NCBI RefSeq assembly: GCF_014526325.1
Contig: NZ_JACNMJ010000002.1
Span: forward strand, 310,001-374,000
DNA length: 64,000 bases
DNA from: Psychroserpens algicola
GTDB lineage: Bacteria; Bacteroidota; Bacteroidia; Flavobacteriales; Flavobacteriaceae
Direction: 5' to 3'
The position numbers were made by a program, and so were the translations under genes. The notes under the pieces were generated by a model that worked only from the letters and a program-made list of their open reading frames with translations, was not told the DNA's origin and ran no database searches. Of this stretch, positions 43,167 to 52,875 are shown piece after piece (the first letter of the stretch is position 1; the number at the start of each line of letters is the position of its first letter).

Positions 43167-45644
43167 CTAACTTTCTTTATGCTTAAACCCAAACCATAAA
43201 CCTCCAACTAATAACAACCCAAGTATAATAGCACTCATAAGAGCAATCATACTTCCAGTTTGTACGACTTTAGGTTCAAATTTAAATTCAATACTATGAT
43301 TTCCAGCCGGAACTTGTAATCCGCGTAAAGCATAATTTACACGTTGGATTGGAACAGCATTACCATCAATTGTAGCTTGCCATCCATGCGCATAGTACAT
43401 TTCAGAAAACACAGCAAAACCATCATTATTATTCGTAGAAGTGTACTTCAAATAATTAGGTTTATAGTCAATTAAGTTAATTCTTGAGGTCGAATCGACA
43501 ACATACGTTTTTGATGACAATTCGGAACTTGTGGTGACAGCTTTACGGTTGGTTTGCAGGCTATCTAATGCTCTAATTTCATCATTTGCAGAAGCAAGTT
43601 TTTCTATTTCAGTTACAAACCAGGCATTACCATTAGCATCCTCATTAACAAAAGGAAACACTTTGCCTTCCTCTTCAGCAATAATATACTTTGTGTTTAG
43701 CATATTGAGGACATTCATATTATTTCTTGAAATATGAAAATCATATAATTCTTCAAAACGCTTCAGTTTCGCAGCATGATACCCATTTAAAGAATTATGA
43801 AAATAAGCCGCTTTCGCAGGAGCTCTACTCCCTTCTGTAGAAATATCCCAAACTCTAAAATAGCTGTCGTCCTGCATTATTTCTTTATCTGCAGCATTAG
43901 CCAGATAAGGTTTTTCAACCTTAATACCAGCTATAAAATTATCGGTATTAACATAGCGACGATCTACACCGACTAAATCAAAAACGATCAAAATGGCAAA
44001 AATTCCAACAACTAAAGTTTCAGATAATTTCTTCTTTAGAAACATAAAAATTGCTCCAGCTGATAACAAAACTAATACAAGTGTTCGTAAGGTATCTTGT
44101 GTAAAAAAGGTTTTTCTATCGTCACGTAAGGCATCTACAAAACCTTGACCATACTGACCATAGGCATTTCTAAAATACCCATCGTTAGCACCAACAAAAT
44201 CAAAGAGTACAGATTTAAATAATAAAAACACCAATGCTAATCCGCCTGCAATGGCCAGAGAAAATTTAAGCGCTTTTAGTTTGCGTTCATCTTTATCAAA
44301 ATCGTTAAACAGTTTTACCAGTCCGAAAATAGCCAGGACAGGAATACATAATTCTAACAGAACTTGAATAGAACTTACGGCTCTAAATTTATCATATAGA
44401 GGCACATAATTTATAAAGAAATTAGTTATTGGATTACTATCTGGATCAGGGTTTGTGACAAAAAACCAGTTTTTACCAATTGATAAAATCCATGACATTA
44501 AAATGCCTCCAACAAGCCACCATTTGAGTCGCCCTTTTAATAAAAACAATGCAAAAATAGCTAAGAATATTACCACTGCTCCAACATAAGCGGGAGCTTC
44601 TACTATTGGCTGACTTCCCCAATATGTAGGAGCATTTTGAGCTTGTTCTAAGGCTTCAGTTGGGCTTGCGCCAATAGTTCTGAAAAATTGATAGATTTCA
44701 GACTCTTTGCCTACATCTTCGTAGTTTCCGCCTCCAAATAATCTAGGTACAAAAAGGTTTAAAGATTCACCAATACCATAACTATATTCGGTGATATAAT
44801 CTTTACTCAAACCTGACGTTGCTTCTTTAGACAAGCCATCAGTAGTAATGGTTAATTCACTTTGACCACGAGTACTTTCTTTTACATACTCCTGTGTAGC
44901 TAAAATATTAGTTGCATTAAGACCTATTGCTAAAATTAGAGCGACAAACATGATGCCTGTTGCTTTAAAAAAATGTGGCAACATTTGCTTTTTATAAGCG
45001 TCAACAAAGTAAGCAATACCTAATACGAGCACCAATAGCATCAAATAATATGTCATTTGAAAATGATTGGCTCCTATCTCTAAGGCCAAGGCAATTGCTG
45101 TGAGTAAAAAACCTAATATAAAGCGTTTTCGAAACGTGAGTACTATTCCTGCTAAAACTAAAGGCATGTAAGCTATTGCATGAGCCTTACTATTGTGACC
45201 TACTCCCAAAATTATGATGAGATAGGTTGAAAAACCAAAGGCCAAAGCACCTAAGGCGGCGAGTTTAAAGTCTACTTTTAATGATAGTAATAAGATATAA
45301 AACCCAATGAAGTAAATAAACAAGTAATCTGCTGGACGAGGTAAAAAACGTAAAACAGAATCTAATTTTTTGATATAATTGTGAGGATAACGTGCTCCTA
45401 ACTGATAGGTGGGCATGCCACCAAATGCACTGTTGGTCCAGTACGTCTCTTGTCCGGTATTAGCTTTAAACTCTTTTTGCTGCTGCGCCATACCAATATA
45501 ATGTTTGATATCGCTCTGGAAAATTTGCTTTCCTTGTAATACAGGACTAAAATAAGCTAATGAAATCACCACAAAACCAAGTAAAACTAAAAGATGTGGT
45601 AAGATTTTTTTAAATGGAAATGACATATATCGTAAGACTTTCAA
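43167..45644 (-). CDS. YfhO-family membrane protein
   Basis: A large GT-C-like membrane protein of 825 residues. It starts with ILPHLLVLLGFVVISLAYFSPVLQGKQIFQSDIKHYIGM, where the exit of helix 1 leads to a catalytic-type Asp loop, and has about 12 further helices (YLFIYFIGFYILLLSL, LAALGALAFGFSTYLIIILGVGHNSKAHAIAY, and so on, in pieces). A periplasmic domain (about 590-780) ends in YYAHGWQATIDGNAVPIQRVNYALRGLQVPAG and a last helix. Family members are thought to add sugars to lipid or glycan carriers. It is in line with the GT4 and flippase genes, suggesting one surface-glycan unit. Confidence 0.85.
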   Translation of the reverse strand: MKVLRYMSFPFKKILPHLLVLLGFVVISLAYFSPVLQGKQIFQSDIKHYIGMAQQQKEFKANTGQETYWTNSAFGGMPTYQLGARYPHNYIKKLDSVLRFLPRPADYLFIYFIGFYILLLSLKVDFKLAALGALAFGFSTYLIIILGVGHNSKAHAIAYMPLVLAGIVLTFRKRFILGFLLTAIALALEIGANHFQMTYYLMLLVLVLGIAYFVDAYKKQMLPHFFKATGIMFVALILAIGLNATNILATQEYVKESTRGQSELTITTDGLSKEATSGLSKDYITEYSYGIGESLNLFVPRLFGGGNYEDVGKESEIYQFFRTIGASPTEALEQAQNAPTYWGSQPIVEAPAYVGAVVIFLAIFALFLLKGRLKWWLVGGILMSWILSIGKNWFFVTNPDPDSNPITNFFINYVPLYDKFRAVSSIQVLLELCIPVLAIFGLVKLFNDFDKDERKLKALKFSLAIAGGLALVFLLFKSVLFDFVGANDGYFRNAYGQYGQGFVDALRDDRKTFFTQDTLRTLVLVLLSAGAIFMFLKKKLSETLVVGIFAILIVFDLVGVDRRYVNTDNFIAGIKVEKPYLANAADKEIMQDDSYFRVWDISTEGSRAPAKAAYFHNSLNGYHAAKLKRFEELYDFHISRNNMNVLNMLNTKYIIAEEEGKVFPFVNEDANGNAWFVTEIEKLASANDEIRALDSLQTNRKAVTTSSELSSKTYVVDSTSRINLIDYKPNYLKYTSTNNNDGFAVFSEMYYAHGWQATIDGNAVPIQRVNYALRGLQVPAGNHSIEFKFEPKVVQTGSMIALMSAIILGLLLVGGLWFGFKHKES

Positions 45645-45656
45645 TAAACACGAAAA

Positions 45657-45935
45657 TTAGTCAATTTCTTCGTAATCTATATACTCTCCTACTTTTTTAT
45701 TTGAGGTAGAATTATTTTTAGGCATCTTATCGATGACCGTTTCTCCTTCTTTATGTTGTTGTTTTTGGTGCTGTTGCTGGTTAAATTGTCCTTCAAACTT
45801 CTCTTGCATTTTCTTCGACATGTAGCGCATTAGATAAGGTGCAAATAAGCGAGAGAGAATTTTTATTCCATAGTAAACCAAAAGTATAATAAGAATGGTC
45901 CTTACAAAACCATATAATGATGCTGCTTGTAACAT
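45657..45935 (-). CDS. DUF4834 small membrane protein
   Basis: A 92-residue protein with one helix (VRTILIILLVYYGIKIL), then FAPYLMRYMSKKMQEKFEGQ and a Gln/His-rich stretch (NQQQHQKQQHKEGE), ending KKVGEYIDYEEID, the conserved tail of the family. The frame goes six codons further to a TTG at 45953, but the ATG at 45935 is preferred. Function unknown. It lies 12 bp upstream of the YfhO gene. Confidence 0.78.
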   Translation of the reverse strand: MLQAASLYGFVRTILIILLVYYGIKILSRLFAPYLMRYMSKKMQEKFEGQFNQQQHQKQQHKEGETVIDKMPKNNSTSNKKVGEYIDYEEID

Positions 45936-46013
45936 TAAATTAAATTTTTTCAAAAATACAACTATAAGTATTTAAAAAACCACTTTAGTTACATAAAAAA
46001 AATATAAAATCTC

Positions 46014-46021
46014 TATATTTG
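46014..46021 (+). promoter_or_regulatory. -7 promoter box for the 46.0 kb outer-membrane protein gene
   Basis: TATATTTG matches TAnnTTTG exactly and lies 17 bp before the ATG at 46039, so the leader is very short. Confidence 0.5.
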
Positions 46022-46038
46022 GCTTAAATCGATAACCT

Positions 46039-47022
46039 ATGAACCTCACCAAAAAACTACTGATATTTACCATAATGTTTATCACTCAGTTAAGCTTTGC
46101 CCAGTATACTGAAGTGATTAATTCTAACAGACCAGGTGTCTCTAAAAGTGCTTTTTCTGTCGGAACAAACGTGCTACAGTTTGAAGTTGGTCCTTATATC
46201 GTTAATGAAGAGCATACGCCATTACAATATGATGTATCAGGATTTGGTGCCGATTTTACTGCTCGTTACGGACTCTTTTTTGAGCAATTAGAAATCAACT
46301 TAGAAGGTATCTATCAAAATGATACTTTTACAGATAACCGCTCAACTATACCTGCTGAAAACAAACGCTCAAACTTTAAAAATTTTGCTATAGGAGCTAA
46401 ATATCTGGTTTATGATCCTTATAAAAATTCTGAAGAAGAGGATAAACCAAACTTGTACAGTTATCATGCTAACCGTTCATTTAAGTGGAAATCATTAATT
46501 CCTGCAGTAGCTGTATATGCTGGTGTAAATATAGATTCTAAAAACAATTCATTTTTACCTCCTGGTGTTGAAGGTATAAGTCCTAAAATTATGGTATCCA
46601 CTCAAAATAATTTTTCAGGTGGATGGGTTTTAGTAACGAATTTGATTAAAGATAGAATTGGTACAGATTTTTCAGACTTTCAATATATCATTACATTAAC
46701 ACATTCTTTTAATCCGCAATGGGTCGTCTTTGGAGAAACTCAAGGAATAAAAAGTGATTTTTACGCTGATAATTTATTTAGATTTGGAGGTGCTTATTTG
46801 TGGAGTAAAGATTTTCAACTGGATACAGCTGTGACCTTTAACAGTAAAGATACACCTTCGGTTTTTGGTGTTAACTTCGGAATGTCATACCGATTTGATT
46901 TTCATGTTGATAAGGAAATAGATAATGGAAACTCACGTGATGAAGCCGATAAAAGAAAACCCAAAAACAAAAAAGGAAAAAAGAAAAGAACAGATGATTT
47001 TGATGACGATGGAAATCTTTAA
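46039..47022 (+). CDS. Outer-membrane beta-barrel protein (phenol-degradation MetA-like transporter family)
   Basis: A 327-residue exported barrel. Signal peptide MNLTKKLLIFTIMFITQLSFAQ is followed by INSNRPGVSKSAFSVGTNVLQFEVGP, a common opening in this family, then alternating strands (YGLFFEQLEINLEGIY, NFAIGAKYLVYDP, SFNPQWVVFGETQGI, FQLDTAVTFNSKDTPSVFGVNFGMSYRFDF). The last 35 residues are a charged tail, Lys-rich (KRKPKNKKGKKKR) then acidic (DDFDDDG), unusual after an outer-membrane strand. The GNAT-like gene follows after 12 bp. Transport substrate not known. Confidence 0.75.
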   Translation: MNLTKKLLIFTIMFITQLSFAQYTEVINSNRPGVSKSAFSVGTNVLQFEVGPYIVNEEHTPLQYDVSGFGADFTARYGLFFEQLEINLEGIYQNDTFTDNRSTIPAENKRSNFKNFAIGAKYLVYDPYKNSEEEDKPNLYSYHANRSFKWKSLIPAVAVYAGVNIDSKNNSFLPPGVEGISPKIMVSTQNNFSGGWVLVTNLIKDRIGTDFSDFQYIITLTHSFNPQWVVFGETQGIKSDFYADNLFRFGGAYLWSKDFQLDTAVTFNSKDTPSVFGVNFGMSYRFDFHVDKEIDNGNSRDEADKRKPKNKKGKKKRTDDFDDDGNL

Positions 47023-47034
47023 ACTGTATTATAT

Positions 47035-48156
47035 ATGATTCGTGTTGAAGAAATCTATTCTAAGAAAGATTTAAAAAAGTTTATCAAGTTTCCATTCAAA
47101 CTTTATAAAGACTCAGCAAATTGGGTGCCTCCAATTATCAAGCAAGAGCTAGAAACATTTAATAAGGATAACAACCCTATTTTTAAAGATGCTGAAGCTC
47201 GTTTTTTCCTAGCTTACAAGGATAATGAAATTGTAGGTCGGGTTGCTGCCATTATTAACTGGTTAGAAGTAAAAGACCAAAATCAAAAGAAAATGCGTTT
47301 TGGCTGGTTTGACTTTATAGACGACCTCAATGTCTCAAAAGCGCTTTTAGAGAAAGTTGAACATATTGGAAAAGAGCATAATTTAGAATATACCGAAGGT
47401 CCGGTTGGATTTTCAAATCTAGATAAAGTTGGAGTTATGACTGAAGGTTTCGATAGTATTGCTCCAATGATTACATGGTATAATTATCCTTATTATGTTA
47501 ATCATTACGAATCGCATGGTTATATTGTAGAGAAGCATTATTCAGAAAGTAAATTTCCGTTTAAAAATGTAAAACCTGAATTTTTTAAAAAAGCACAAGA
47601 ACTTATCAAACGACGTTATCAACTAAAGGCGTTAAAGTTCACGAAAACTTCTGAAGTCATGCCTTATGCAGATAAGATGTTTGACCTATTTAATGAAAGT
47701 TATGCATCTTTATCCTCATTTGTTGCCATTACAGATATTCAGAAAGAATATTTCAAGAAAAAATTTATAAGTTTCGTAAATCCAGAGTATATTAAGTTTG
47801 TTGTCGATAAAGACGATGAATTAGTTGGTTTTGCTATAGTGATGCCTGCTTTTGCTCAAGCGCTTAAAAAAGCCAACGGTAAATTATTTCCATTTGGTAT
47901 TGGTCATATTTTAAAAGCCCGCAAACATAGTAAAGATGTTATTTTCTACCTTATAGGTATTCATCCCAGCTATCAAAATAAGGGCGTACATGCTGTTATT
48001 TTTAATGAATATTATGAAACTTTCACCGAAAAAGGTATTCAAACGTGTTTTAGAACACCAGAGCTAGAAGATAATGAAGCGATTCATAAAATATGGAAGC
48101 ATTTTTCACCTACAGTGTATAAACGACGTAAAACTTTTAGGAAATCACTCGTATAA
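47035..48156 (+). CDS. Conserved GNAT-like protein (often mislabelled GTP cyclohydrolase)
   Basis: A 373-residue soluble protein with an acetyltransferase-like fold. The N-terminal part reads IRVEEIYSKKDLKKFIKFPFKLYKDSANWVPPII, and the signature EGPVGFSNLDKVGVMTEGFDS with YNYPYYVNHYESHGY is strongly conserved in Bacteroidota (in pieces). The C-terminal GIHPSYQNKGVHAVIFNEYYETF has the Q-x-x-G-x-x/G motif of GNAT enzymes. Some databases call it GTP cyclohydrolase, which the sequence does not support. Real substrate unknown. It follows the barrel gene in the same operon and ends at a strong terminator. Confidence 0.75.
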   Translation: MIRVEEIYSKKDLKKFIKFPFKLYKDSANWVPPIIKQELETFNKDNNPIFKDAEARFFLAYKDNEIVGRVAAIINWLEVKDQNQKKMRFGWFDFIDDLNVSKALLEKVEHIGKEHNLEYTEGPVGFSNLDKVGVMTEGFDSIAPMITWYNYPYYVNHYESHGYIVEKHYSESKFPFKNVKPEFFKKAQELIKRRYQLKALKFTKTSEVMPYADKMFDLFNESYASLSSFVAITDIQKEYFKKKFISFVNPEYIKFVVDKDDELVGFAIVMPAFAQALKKANGKLFPFGIGHILKARKHSKDVIFYLIGIHPSYQNKGVHAVIFNEYYETFTEKGIQTCFRTPELEDNEAIHKIWKHFSPTVYKRRKTFRKSLV

Positions 48157-48192
48157 AAAAAATCCGATTCATAATTTGAATCGGATTTTTTA
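48155..48192. terminator. Bidirectional terminator
   Basis: aatccgattc (48161-48170) pairs with gaatcggatt (48178-48187) around ataattt, with A-run and T-run on the two sides; it ends the GNAT-like transcript and the oppositely oriented oxoamine synthase transcript. Confidence 0.92.
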
Positions 48193-48213
48193 TTACATTT
48201 TTATGTGGTTCAC

Positions 48214-49473
48214 TTACTCACCCATCGCAGCCATAACTGCAGCAGATAAACGTTTGTAGGTACCATTTTCTAAGCGATCTCTAATTGCATCAAAGGCATC
48301 TAAAGTCTCTTCAACGTCTTTTAACGTATGCGTTGCTGTTGGTATCATTCTAAGTAATATTAATCCTTTAGGGATTACTGGATACACAACAATAGAACAA
48401 AATATACCATAGTTTTCACGTAAATCACGTACTAAAGCCATAGCTTCAGGAATACTTCCTTTTAAATATACTGGAGTAACACAACTCTGTGTCGTACCAA
48501 TGTCAAAACCACGCTCTTTTAATCCAGATTGTAAGGCGTTAACTATGGTCCAAAGATTTTCTTTTAATTCAGGCATTGTTCTTAACATTTCCAAACGTTT
48601 TAAAGCACCAACAACGAGTTGCATTTGTAACGATTTTGCAAACATTTGAGAACGCAAGTTATATTTCAAATAGTCGATAATCTCCTGATCAGCAGCTATA
48701 AAAGCTCCAGTACTAGCTAAAGATTTTGCAAAAGTAGCAAAATACACATCGATATCATCTTGTACACCTTGCTCTTCACCAGCACCTGCTCCAGTTTTTC
48801 CTAAGGTACCAAAACCATGAGCATCATCTACAAATAATCTGAAGTTAAATTTCTTTTTAAGTGCAACGATTTCTTTCAAACGACCCTGTTCTCCTCGCAT
48901 TCCGAAGACACCTTCAGAAATTACCAAAATTCCGCCTCCTGTTTGCTCAGCCATTTTAGTAGCACGCTCTAAGTTTTTCTCTAAACTTTCAACATCATTA
49001 TGCTTATAGGTAAAACGTTTCCCCATATGTAAACGAACACCATCAATAATACAAGCATGCGCATCAACATCATAAACAATGATATCATCTTTAGAGACCA
49101 AAGCGTCAACAGTTGACACCATACCTTGATAACCAAAATTTAGCAAGTAAGCGGCTTCTTTGTTTACAAATTCGGCAAGTTCATTTTGTAATTGTTCGTG
49201 TAGTTCTGTGTGCCCAGACATCATTCGTGCTCCCATTGGGTAAGCAGAACCATATTGTGCTGCAGCTTCAGCATCTACTTTACGTACTTCAGGATGATTA
49301 GCCAATCCCAGGTAATCATTAATGCTCCAAGTAATCACTTCTTTTCCTTGAAACTTCATTCTGTTAGAAATCTCTCCTTCTAGCTTTGGAAACACAAAAT
49401 ATCCTTCAGCTTGAGAAGCCCATTTTCCCAATGGTCCTTTATCTTTGTATATCTTCTCAAATAAATCCTTCAT
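48214..49473 (-). CDS. Alpha-oxoamine synthase family enzyme; candidate cysteate acyltransferase of sulfonolipid synthesis
   Basis: PLP enzyme of 419 residues related to 2-amino-3-ketobutyrate ligase and serine palmitoyltransferase. It shows YLGLANHPEV, ARMMSGHTELH, the PLP-stacking H139 in DVDAHACIIDG, D216-D-A-H-G, and the Schiff-base K250 in TFAKSLASTGAF. The long N-terminus (KDLFEKIYKDKGPLGKWASQAEGYFVFPKLEG) and the C-terminal MRMIPTATHT-type segment match the Bacteroidota group in which the cysteate:acyl transferase of capnine synthesis is found. The neighbouring gene is a cysteine-synthase-like enzyme, which supports this. Serine palmitoyltransferase is the alternative. It has its own -7 box at 49506. 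Confidence 0.7.
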   Translation of the reverse strand: MKDLFEKIYKDKGPLGKWASQAEGYFVFPKLEGEISNRMKFQGKEVITWSINDYLGLANHPEVRKVDAEAAAQYGSAYPMGARMMSGHTELHEQLQNELAEFVNKEAAYLLNFGYQGMVSTVDALVSKDDIIVYDVDAHACIIDGVRLHMGKRFTYKHNDVESLEKNLERATKMAEQTGGGILVISEGVFGMRGEQGRLKEIVALKKKFNFRLFVDDAHGFGTLGKTGAGAGEEQGVQDDIDVYFATFAKSLASTGAFIAADQEIIDYLKYNLRSQMFAKSLQMQLVVGALKRLEMLRTMPELKENLWTIVNALQSGLKERGFDIGTTQSCVTPVYLKGSIPEAMALVRDLRENYGIFCSIVVYPVIPKGLILLRMIPTATHTLKDVEETLDAFDAIRDRLENGTYKRLSAAVMAAMGE

Positions 49474-49505
49474 TAAAGCGAGTTTTTTAGTCTTATTAGT
49501 TGGGA

Positions 49506-49513
49506 CAAAATTA
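49506..49513 (-). promoter_or_regulatory. -7 promoter box for the oxoamine synthase gene
   Basis: The minus strand reads TAATTTTG, 33 bp upstream of the ATG at 49473. With the terminator at 49576-49605 it shows that this gene is transcribed separately from its upstream neighbour. Confidence 0.5.
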
Positions 49514-49575
49514 GTTAATAATATTATGATAGCATAATATTTTTATAAACCAATGTTTATAACCATTTTAAACAT

Positions 49576-49605
49576 AAAAAACCTACCACGATAAGACATG
49601 GTAGG
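49576..49605 (-). terminator. Terminator after the cysteine-synthase-like gene
   Basis: cctacca (49582-49588) pairs with tggtagg (49599-49605); on the minus strand the stem is followed by a T-run. Confidence 0.8.
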
Positions 49606-49630
49606 AGTTTTTATTCTTTAGTTTTATATT

Positions 49631-50668
49631 TTATTTTATATACTGAATTTTTTCAGCCACTTCTCTCTGACTATCAAAAAATCCTTGGTCTTCCATCCAT
49701 TTGTCACTATACACTTTACTCATATAACGCGACCCATGATCAGGAAAAACAACGACAACTTTATCTCCAGCTTTAAATTCACCATCTTCATTAAGTTGCT
49801 TTAAAGCTTGCATCGCTGCACCACTAGTATAACCTACAAATAAACCTTCGGATTTAGAAATCTCACGAGCGGTATGTGCACTTTCCTCATCGGTAACTTT
49901 TATAAACTTATCGATTAGATCAAAATCGGTAGCAGTAGGAATTAAATTTTTACCTAAACCTTCAATTCGATAAGGATAAATTTCTTTTTCGTCTAGCTCA
50001 CGTGTTTCGTGGTATTTTTTTAATACAGAACCAAAAGCGTCAACACCGATGACTTTAACATCTGGGTTTTGTTCTTTTAAATATTTTGAAATTCCTGAAA
50101 TTGTTCCTCCAGTTCCACTACACGCAACAAGGTGTGTAATTTGTCCTTCTGTTTGCTCCCATATTTCAGGACCAGTTGTATGATAATGAGCATCTAAATT
50201 GAGCGCATTAAAATACTGATTGATATAAATTGAACCTTTAATTTCATTATGCAAACGCTTAGCAACCTGATAATACGATCGAGAATCGTCGGCACTAACG
50301 TTAGCAGGACACACATAAACTTGCGCACCCATTGACTTAAGCATGTCAATTTTATCTGCAGATGACTTAGAACTTACCGCTAAAATACATTCATATCCCT
50401 TGATGATACTCACCATCGCAATACTAAAACCAGTATTCCCTGATGTCGTTTCTATTATTGTATCTCCTGGAGTTAAAATGCCTTGTCTTTCGGCTTCTTC
50501 TATGATGTGAAGAGCAATTCTGTCTTTTGACGAATGACCTGGATTGAACGCTTCAACTTTAGCAAAAAAGTCTCCGTCAAAATCCTGGACCATTTTGTTT
50601 AATTTGATAAGAGGGGTTTTACCAATTAATTGTAAAACATTATCAAATACTTGTATGTCTTTTTTCAT
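49631..50668 (-). CDS. Cysteine-synthase-like PLP enzyme; candidate cysteate synthase
   Basis: Fold-type II PLP enzyme of 345 residues in the CysK/CysM/CBS group. PLP lysine K48 lies in [11 protein letters not shown], where typical CysK has NPGGSVKDR; TSGNTG is at 75-80, and the phosphate loop is SGTGGTISG. There is no C-terminal CBS domain. The H-S-S change in the active-site loop and the location beside an alpha-oxoamine synthase suggest cysteate rather than cysteine formation (from O-phosphoserine and sulfite). That is inference; ordinary O-acetylserine sulfhydrylase or cystathionine beta-synthase activity is not excluded. A -7 box TAATTTTG lies at 50718-50725. Confidence 0.72.
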   Translation of the reverse strand: MKKDIQVFDNVLQLIGKTPLIKLNKMVQDFDGDFFAKVEAFNPGHSSKDRIALHIIEEAERQGILTPGDTIIETTSGNTGFSIAMVSIIKGYECILAVSSKSSADKIDMLKSMGAQVYVCPANVSADDSRSYYQVAKRLHNEIKGSIYINQYFNALNLDAHYHTTGPEIWEQTEGQITHLVACSGTGGTISGISKYLKEQNPDVKVIGVDAFGSVLKKYHETRELDEKEIYPYRIEGLGKNLIPTATDFDLIDKFIKVTDEESAHTAREISKSEGLFVGYTSGAAMQALKQLNEDGEFKAGDKVVVVFPDHGSRYMSKVYSDKWMEDQGFFDSQREVAEKIQYIK

Positions 50669-50717
50669 AAATGCTATTTATCAGTTTCCTATTTTAAATC
50701 TGAAACGTAAAACCTTG

Positions 50718-50725
50718 CAAAATTA
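50718..50725 (-). promoter_or_regulatory. -7 promoter box for the cysteine-synthase-like gene
   Basis: The minus strand reads TAATTTTG, 50 bp upstream of the ATG at 50668, overlapping the short gap after the S9 peptidase gene. Confidence 0.45.
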
Positions 50726-50740
50726 CGACTTTTTTTTTAA

Positions 50741-52801
50741 TTAGATACTAATTCCTTCTAAGTCTAGTAAAAAAGCAAATTCCTGAGCATCTTCTTTTAA
50801 AGCTTCAAATCGTCCTGAAGCACCACCATGACCTGCATCCATATTAGTTAACAAATACAATTTATTAGTATCTTGCTTGTAAGTTCTAAGTTTAGCCACC
50901 CATTTTGCTGGCTCCCAATATTGGACTTGAGAATCATGTAAACCTGTGGTTATCAGTAAATTTGGATATGCTTGCTGTTTGACATTATCATAAGGCGAAT
51001 AAGTCATCATATAGTCATAATATGTTTTATCATTTGGGTTTCCCCATTCATCATATTCACCTGTTGTTAGAGGAATAGAATCATCAAGCATGGTCGTGAC
51101 CACATCAACAAAAGGTACTGCAGCAATGACTCCATTATACAATTGCGGTGCTTCATTAAGAATAACGCCCATAAGCAAACCTCCTGCACTTCCTCCAATT
51201 GCATATAAATGCTTTGATGACGTGTAGTTATGTTCTATCAGATGGTTTGAACAATCAATAAAATCGGTAAATGTATTTTTCTTTTTTAAGAGTTTTCCGT
51301 TTTCATACCAATCACGTCCTAAATATTCACTTCCTCTTACATGTGCAATAACATAGATAAACCCTCGATCTAAAAGACTTAATCTTATGGTTGAAAAATA
51401 AGGATCTACAGTAGAACCATAACTTCCGTATGCGTATTGTAGTAGTGGCGCATTTCCATCTAATAAAGTATCCTTTCGCCTAACTAGGGACATTGGTATT
51501 TTTGAACCATCTTGAGCTGTTGCCCATATACGTTCGGAAGTATAATTGTTTTTATCAAAATTTGGATCCAGAACTTCTTGTTCCTTTTTAATCTCTTTTG
51601 TTCTAGTCCTCATATTGAAATCAATAACTGAAGAAGGTGTCGTTAGCGAATTATAAGTATAGCGCAAAATTTCGGTATCAAAATCAACATTAGTCCCTGT
51701 ATTTGCTGTATAGGTTTCATTATCGAAAGGTAAATAGTAATCTAACGTTTCATCCCAACGTTTTATTCTTATTTGATTTAATCCGTTAGTACGTTCACTA
51801 ACGACCAGATAATCTTTAAAAATTTCGATATCTTCAAGCAATACATCATTTCGATGTGCAATAACCTCAACCCAATGTTCTATCTCAGTTGCCTCCTCTG
51901 GGGTATTCATGAGTTTAAAGTTAGTTGCTTTATCACGATTTGTCAATATATAAAACGCGTCTTCAAAGTGTGATATACTGTATTCTAATCCGCGAATTCG
52001 CTTTTGAAAAAGTTTAAAATTTTCATTTGGCGTATCTGCACTCAAGACATGAAACTCATTCGTTAAAGTGCTATAACAGGCAATGATGATATATTTTCGT
52101 GACTTAGACTTATATACTGCAACTCCAAAAGTATCATCTTCTTCAGTGAATATACAAGAATCTTGATCTTCAGAGTCTCCTATTTTATGCTTAAAAACCT
52201 CACTAGAACGTAAAGTTTGTTCATCCTTTTTAGTGTAGAACAGTGTAGAATTATCATTAGCCCAAGTAGAAGATCCAGTAGTGTTTTTAATCGCATCTGA
52301 AAAAATTTCATCTGTTATCAAACTTTTAATCTGAAGCGTGTATTGTCGTCTCCCAACTGTATCCAAACCAAAAGCAATCATAGTATTGTCTGGACTTACA
52401 CTCAAACCTACTAGTCTAAAATAAGCATGACCTTCAGCCATTTTATTGCAATCAAATAGCAATTCTTCTTTGGCCTCTAAGGTTTCCTTTTTCCGTGTAT
52501 AAATGGGGTAATCTTTACCCTTTTCATAACGAACTATATACCAATATCCATTATATTTATAAGGCACCGAGGCATCATCTTCTTTGATACGTGCTTTCAT
52601 TTCTTCAAAAAGTGACACTTCAAAGTTTTTGGTATGGGCTGTTTCTTGATTATAATAATCATTTTCGGCTATCAAATAATCTAATACATTTTGATCTTCT
52701 CTATTGTTCAACCAAAAGTAATTGTCTATTCTTGTTTCGTTATGGATGTGTAATTCCTTCGGAATTTGTCTAGCGACAGGAGCTTCAAGGATCGTCTTCA
52801 T
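50741..52801 (-). CDS. S9-family prolyl oligopeptidase (oligopeptidase B-like)
   Basis: Serine peptidase of 686 residues, without signal peptide, so cytoplasmic. The N-terminal two thirds are a beta-propeller (LVGLSVSPDNTMIAFGLDTVGRRQYTL and similar blades, in pieces). The C-terminal hydrolase domain begins near IPMSLVRRKD and has QYAYGSYGSTVDPYFS (oxyanion side), nucleophile S538 in GGSAGG, the Asp in GLHDSQVQYWEPAKW and the His in DAGHGGASGR. The motif set fits oligopeptidase B (PtrB), which cleaves short peptides after basic residues; the exact specificity is not proven. Confidence 0.92.
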   Translation of the reverse strand: MKTILEAPVARQIPKELHIHNETRIDNYFWLNNREDQNVLDYLIAENDYYNQETAHTKNFEVSLFEEMKARIKEDDASVPYKYNGYWYIVRYEKGKDYPIYTRKKETLEAKEELLFDCNKMAEGHAYFRLVGLSVSPDNTMIAFGLDTVGRRQYTLQIKSLITDEIFSDAIKNTTGSSTWANDNSTLFYTKKDEQTLRSSEVFKHKIGDSEDQDSCIFTEEDDTFGVAVYKSKSRKYIIIACYSTLTNEFHVLSADTPNENFKLFQKRIRGLEYSISHFEDAFYILTNRDKATNFKLMNTPEEATEIEHWVEVIAHRNDVLLEDIEIFKDYLVVSERTNGLNQIRIKRWDETLDYYLPFDNETYTANTGTNVDFDTEILRYTYNSLTTPSSVIDFNMRTRTKEIKKEQEVLDPNFDKNNYTSERIWATAQDGSKIPMSLVRRKDTLLDGNAPLLQYAYGSYGSTVDPYFSTIRLSLLDRGFIYVIAHVRGSEYLGRDWYENGKLLKKKNTFTDFIDCSNHLIEHNYTSSKHLYAIGGSAGGLLMGVILNEAPQLYNGVIAAVPFVDVVTTMLDDSIPLTTGEYDEWGNPNDKTYYDYMMTYSPYDNVKQQAYPNLLITTGLHDSQVQYWEPAKWVAKLRTYKQDTNKLYLLTNMDAGHGGASGRFEALKEDAQEFAFLLDLEGISI

Positions 52802-52875
52802 TTTTATTTTTAAAAGTCAGGCAATTTAGTAATTTTACAACTTATAATATTAATACTTAATTAATACTTAACAAT

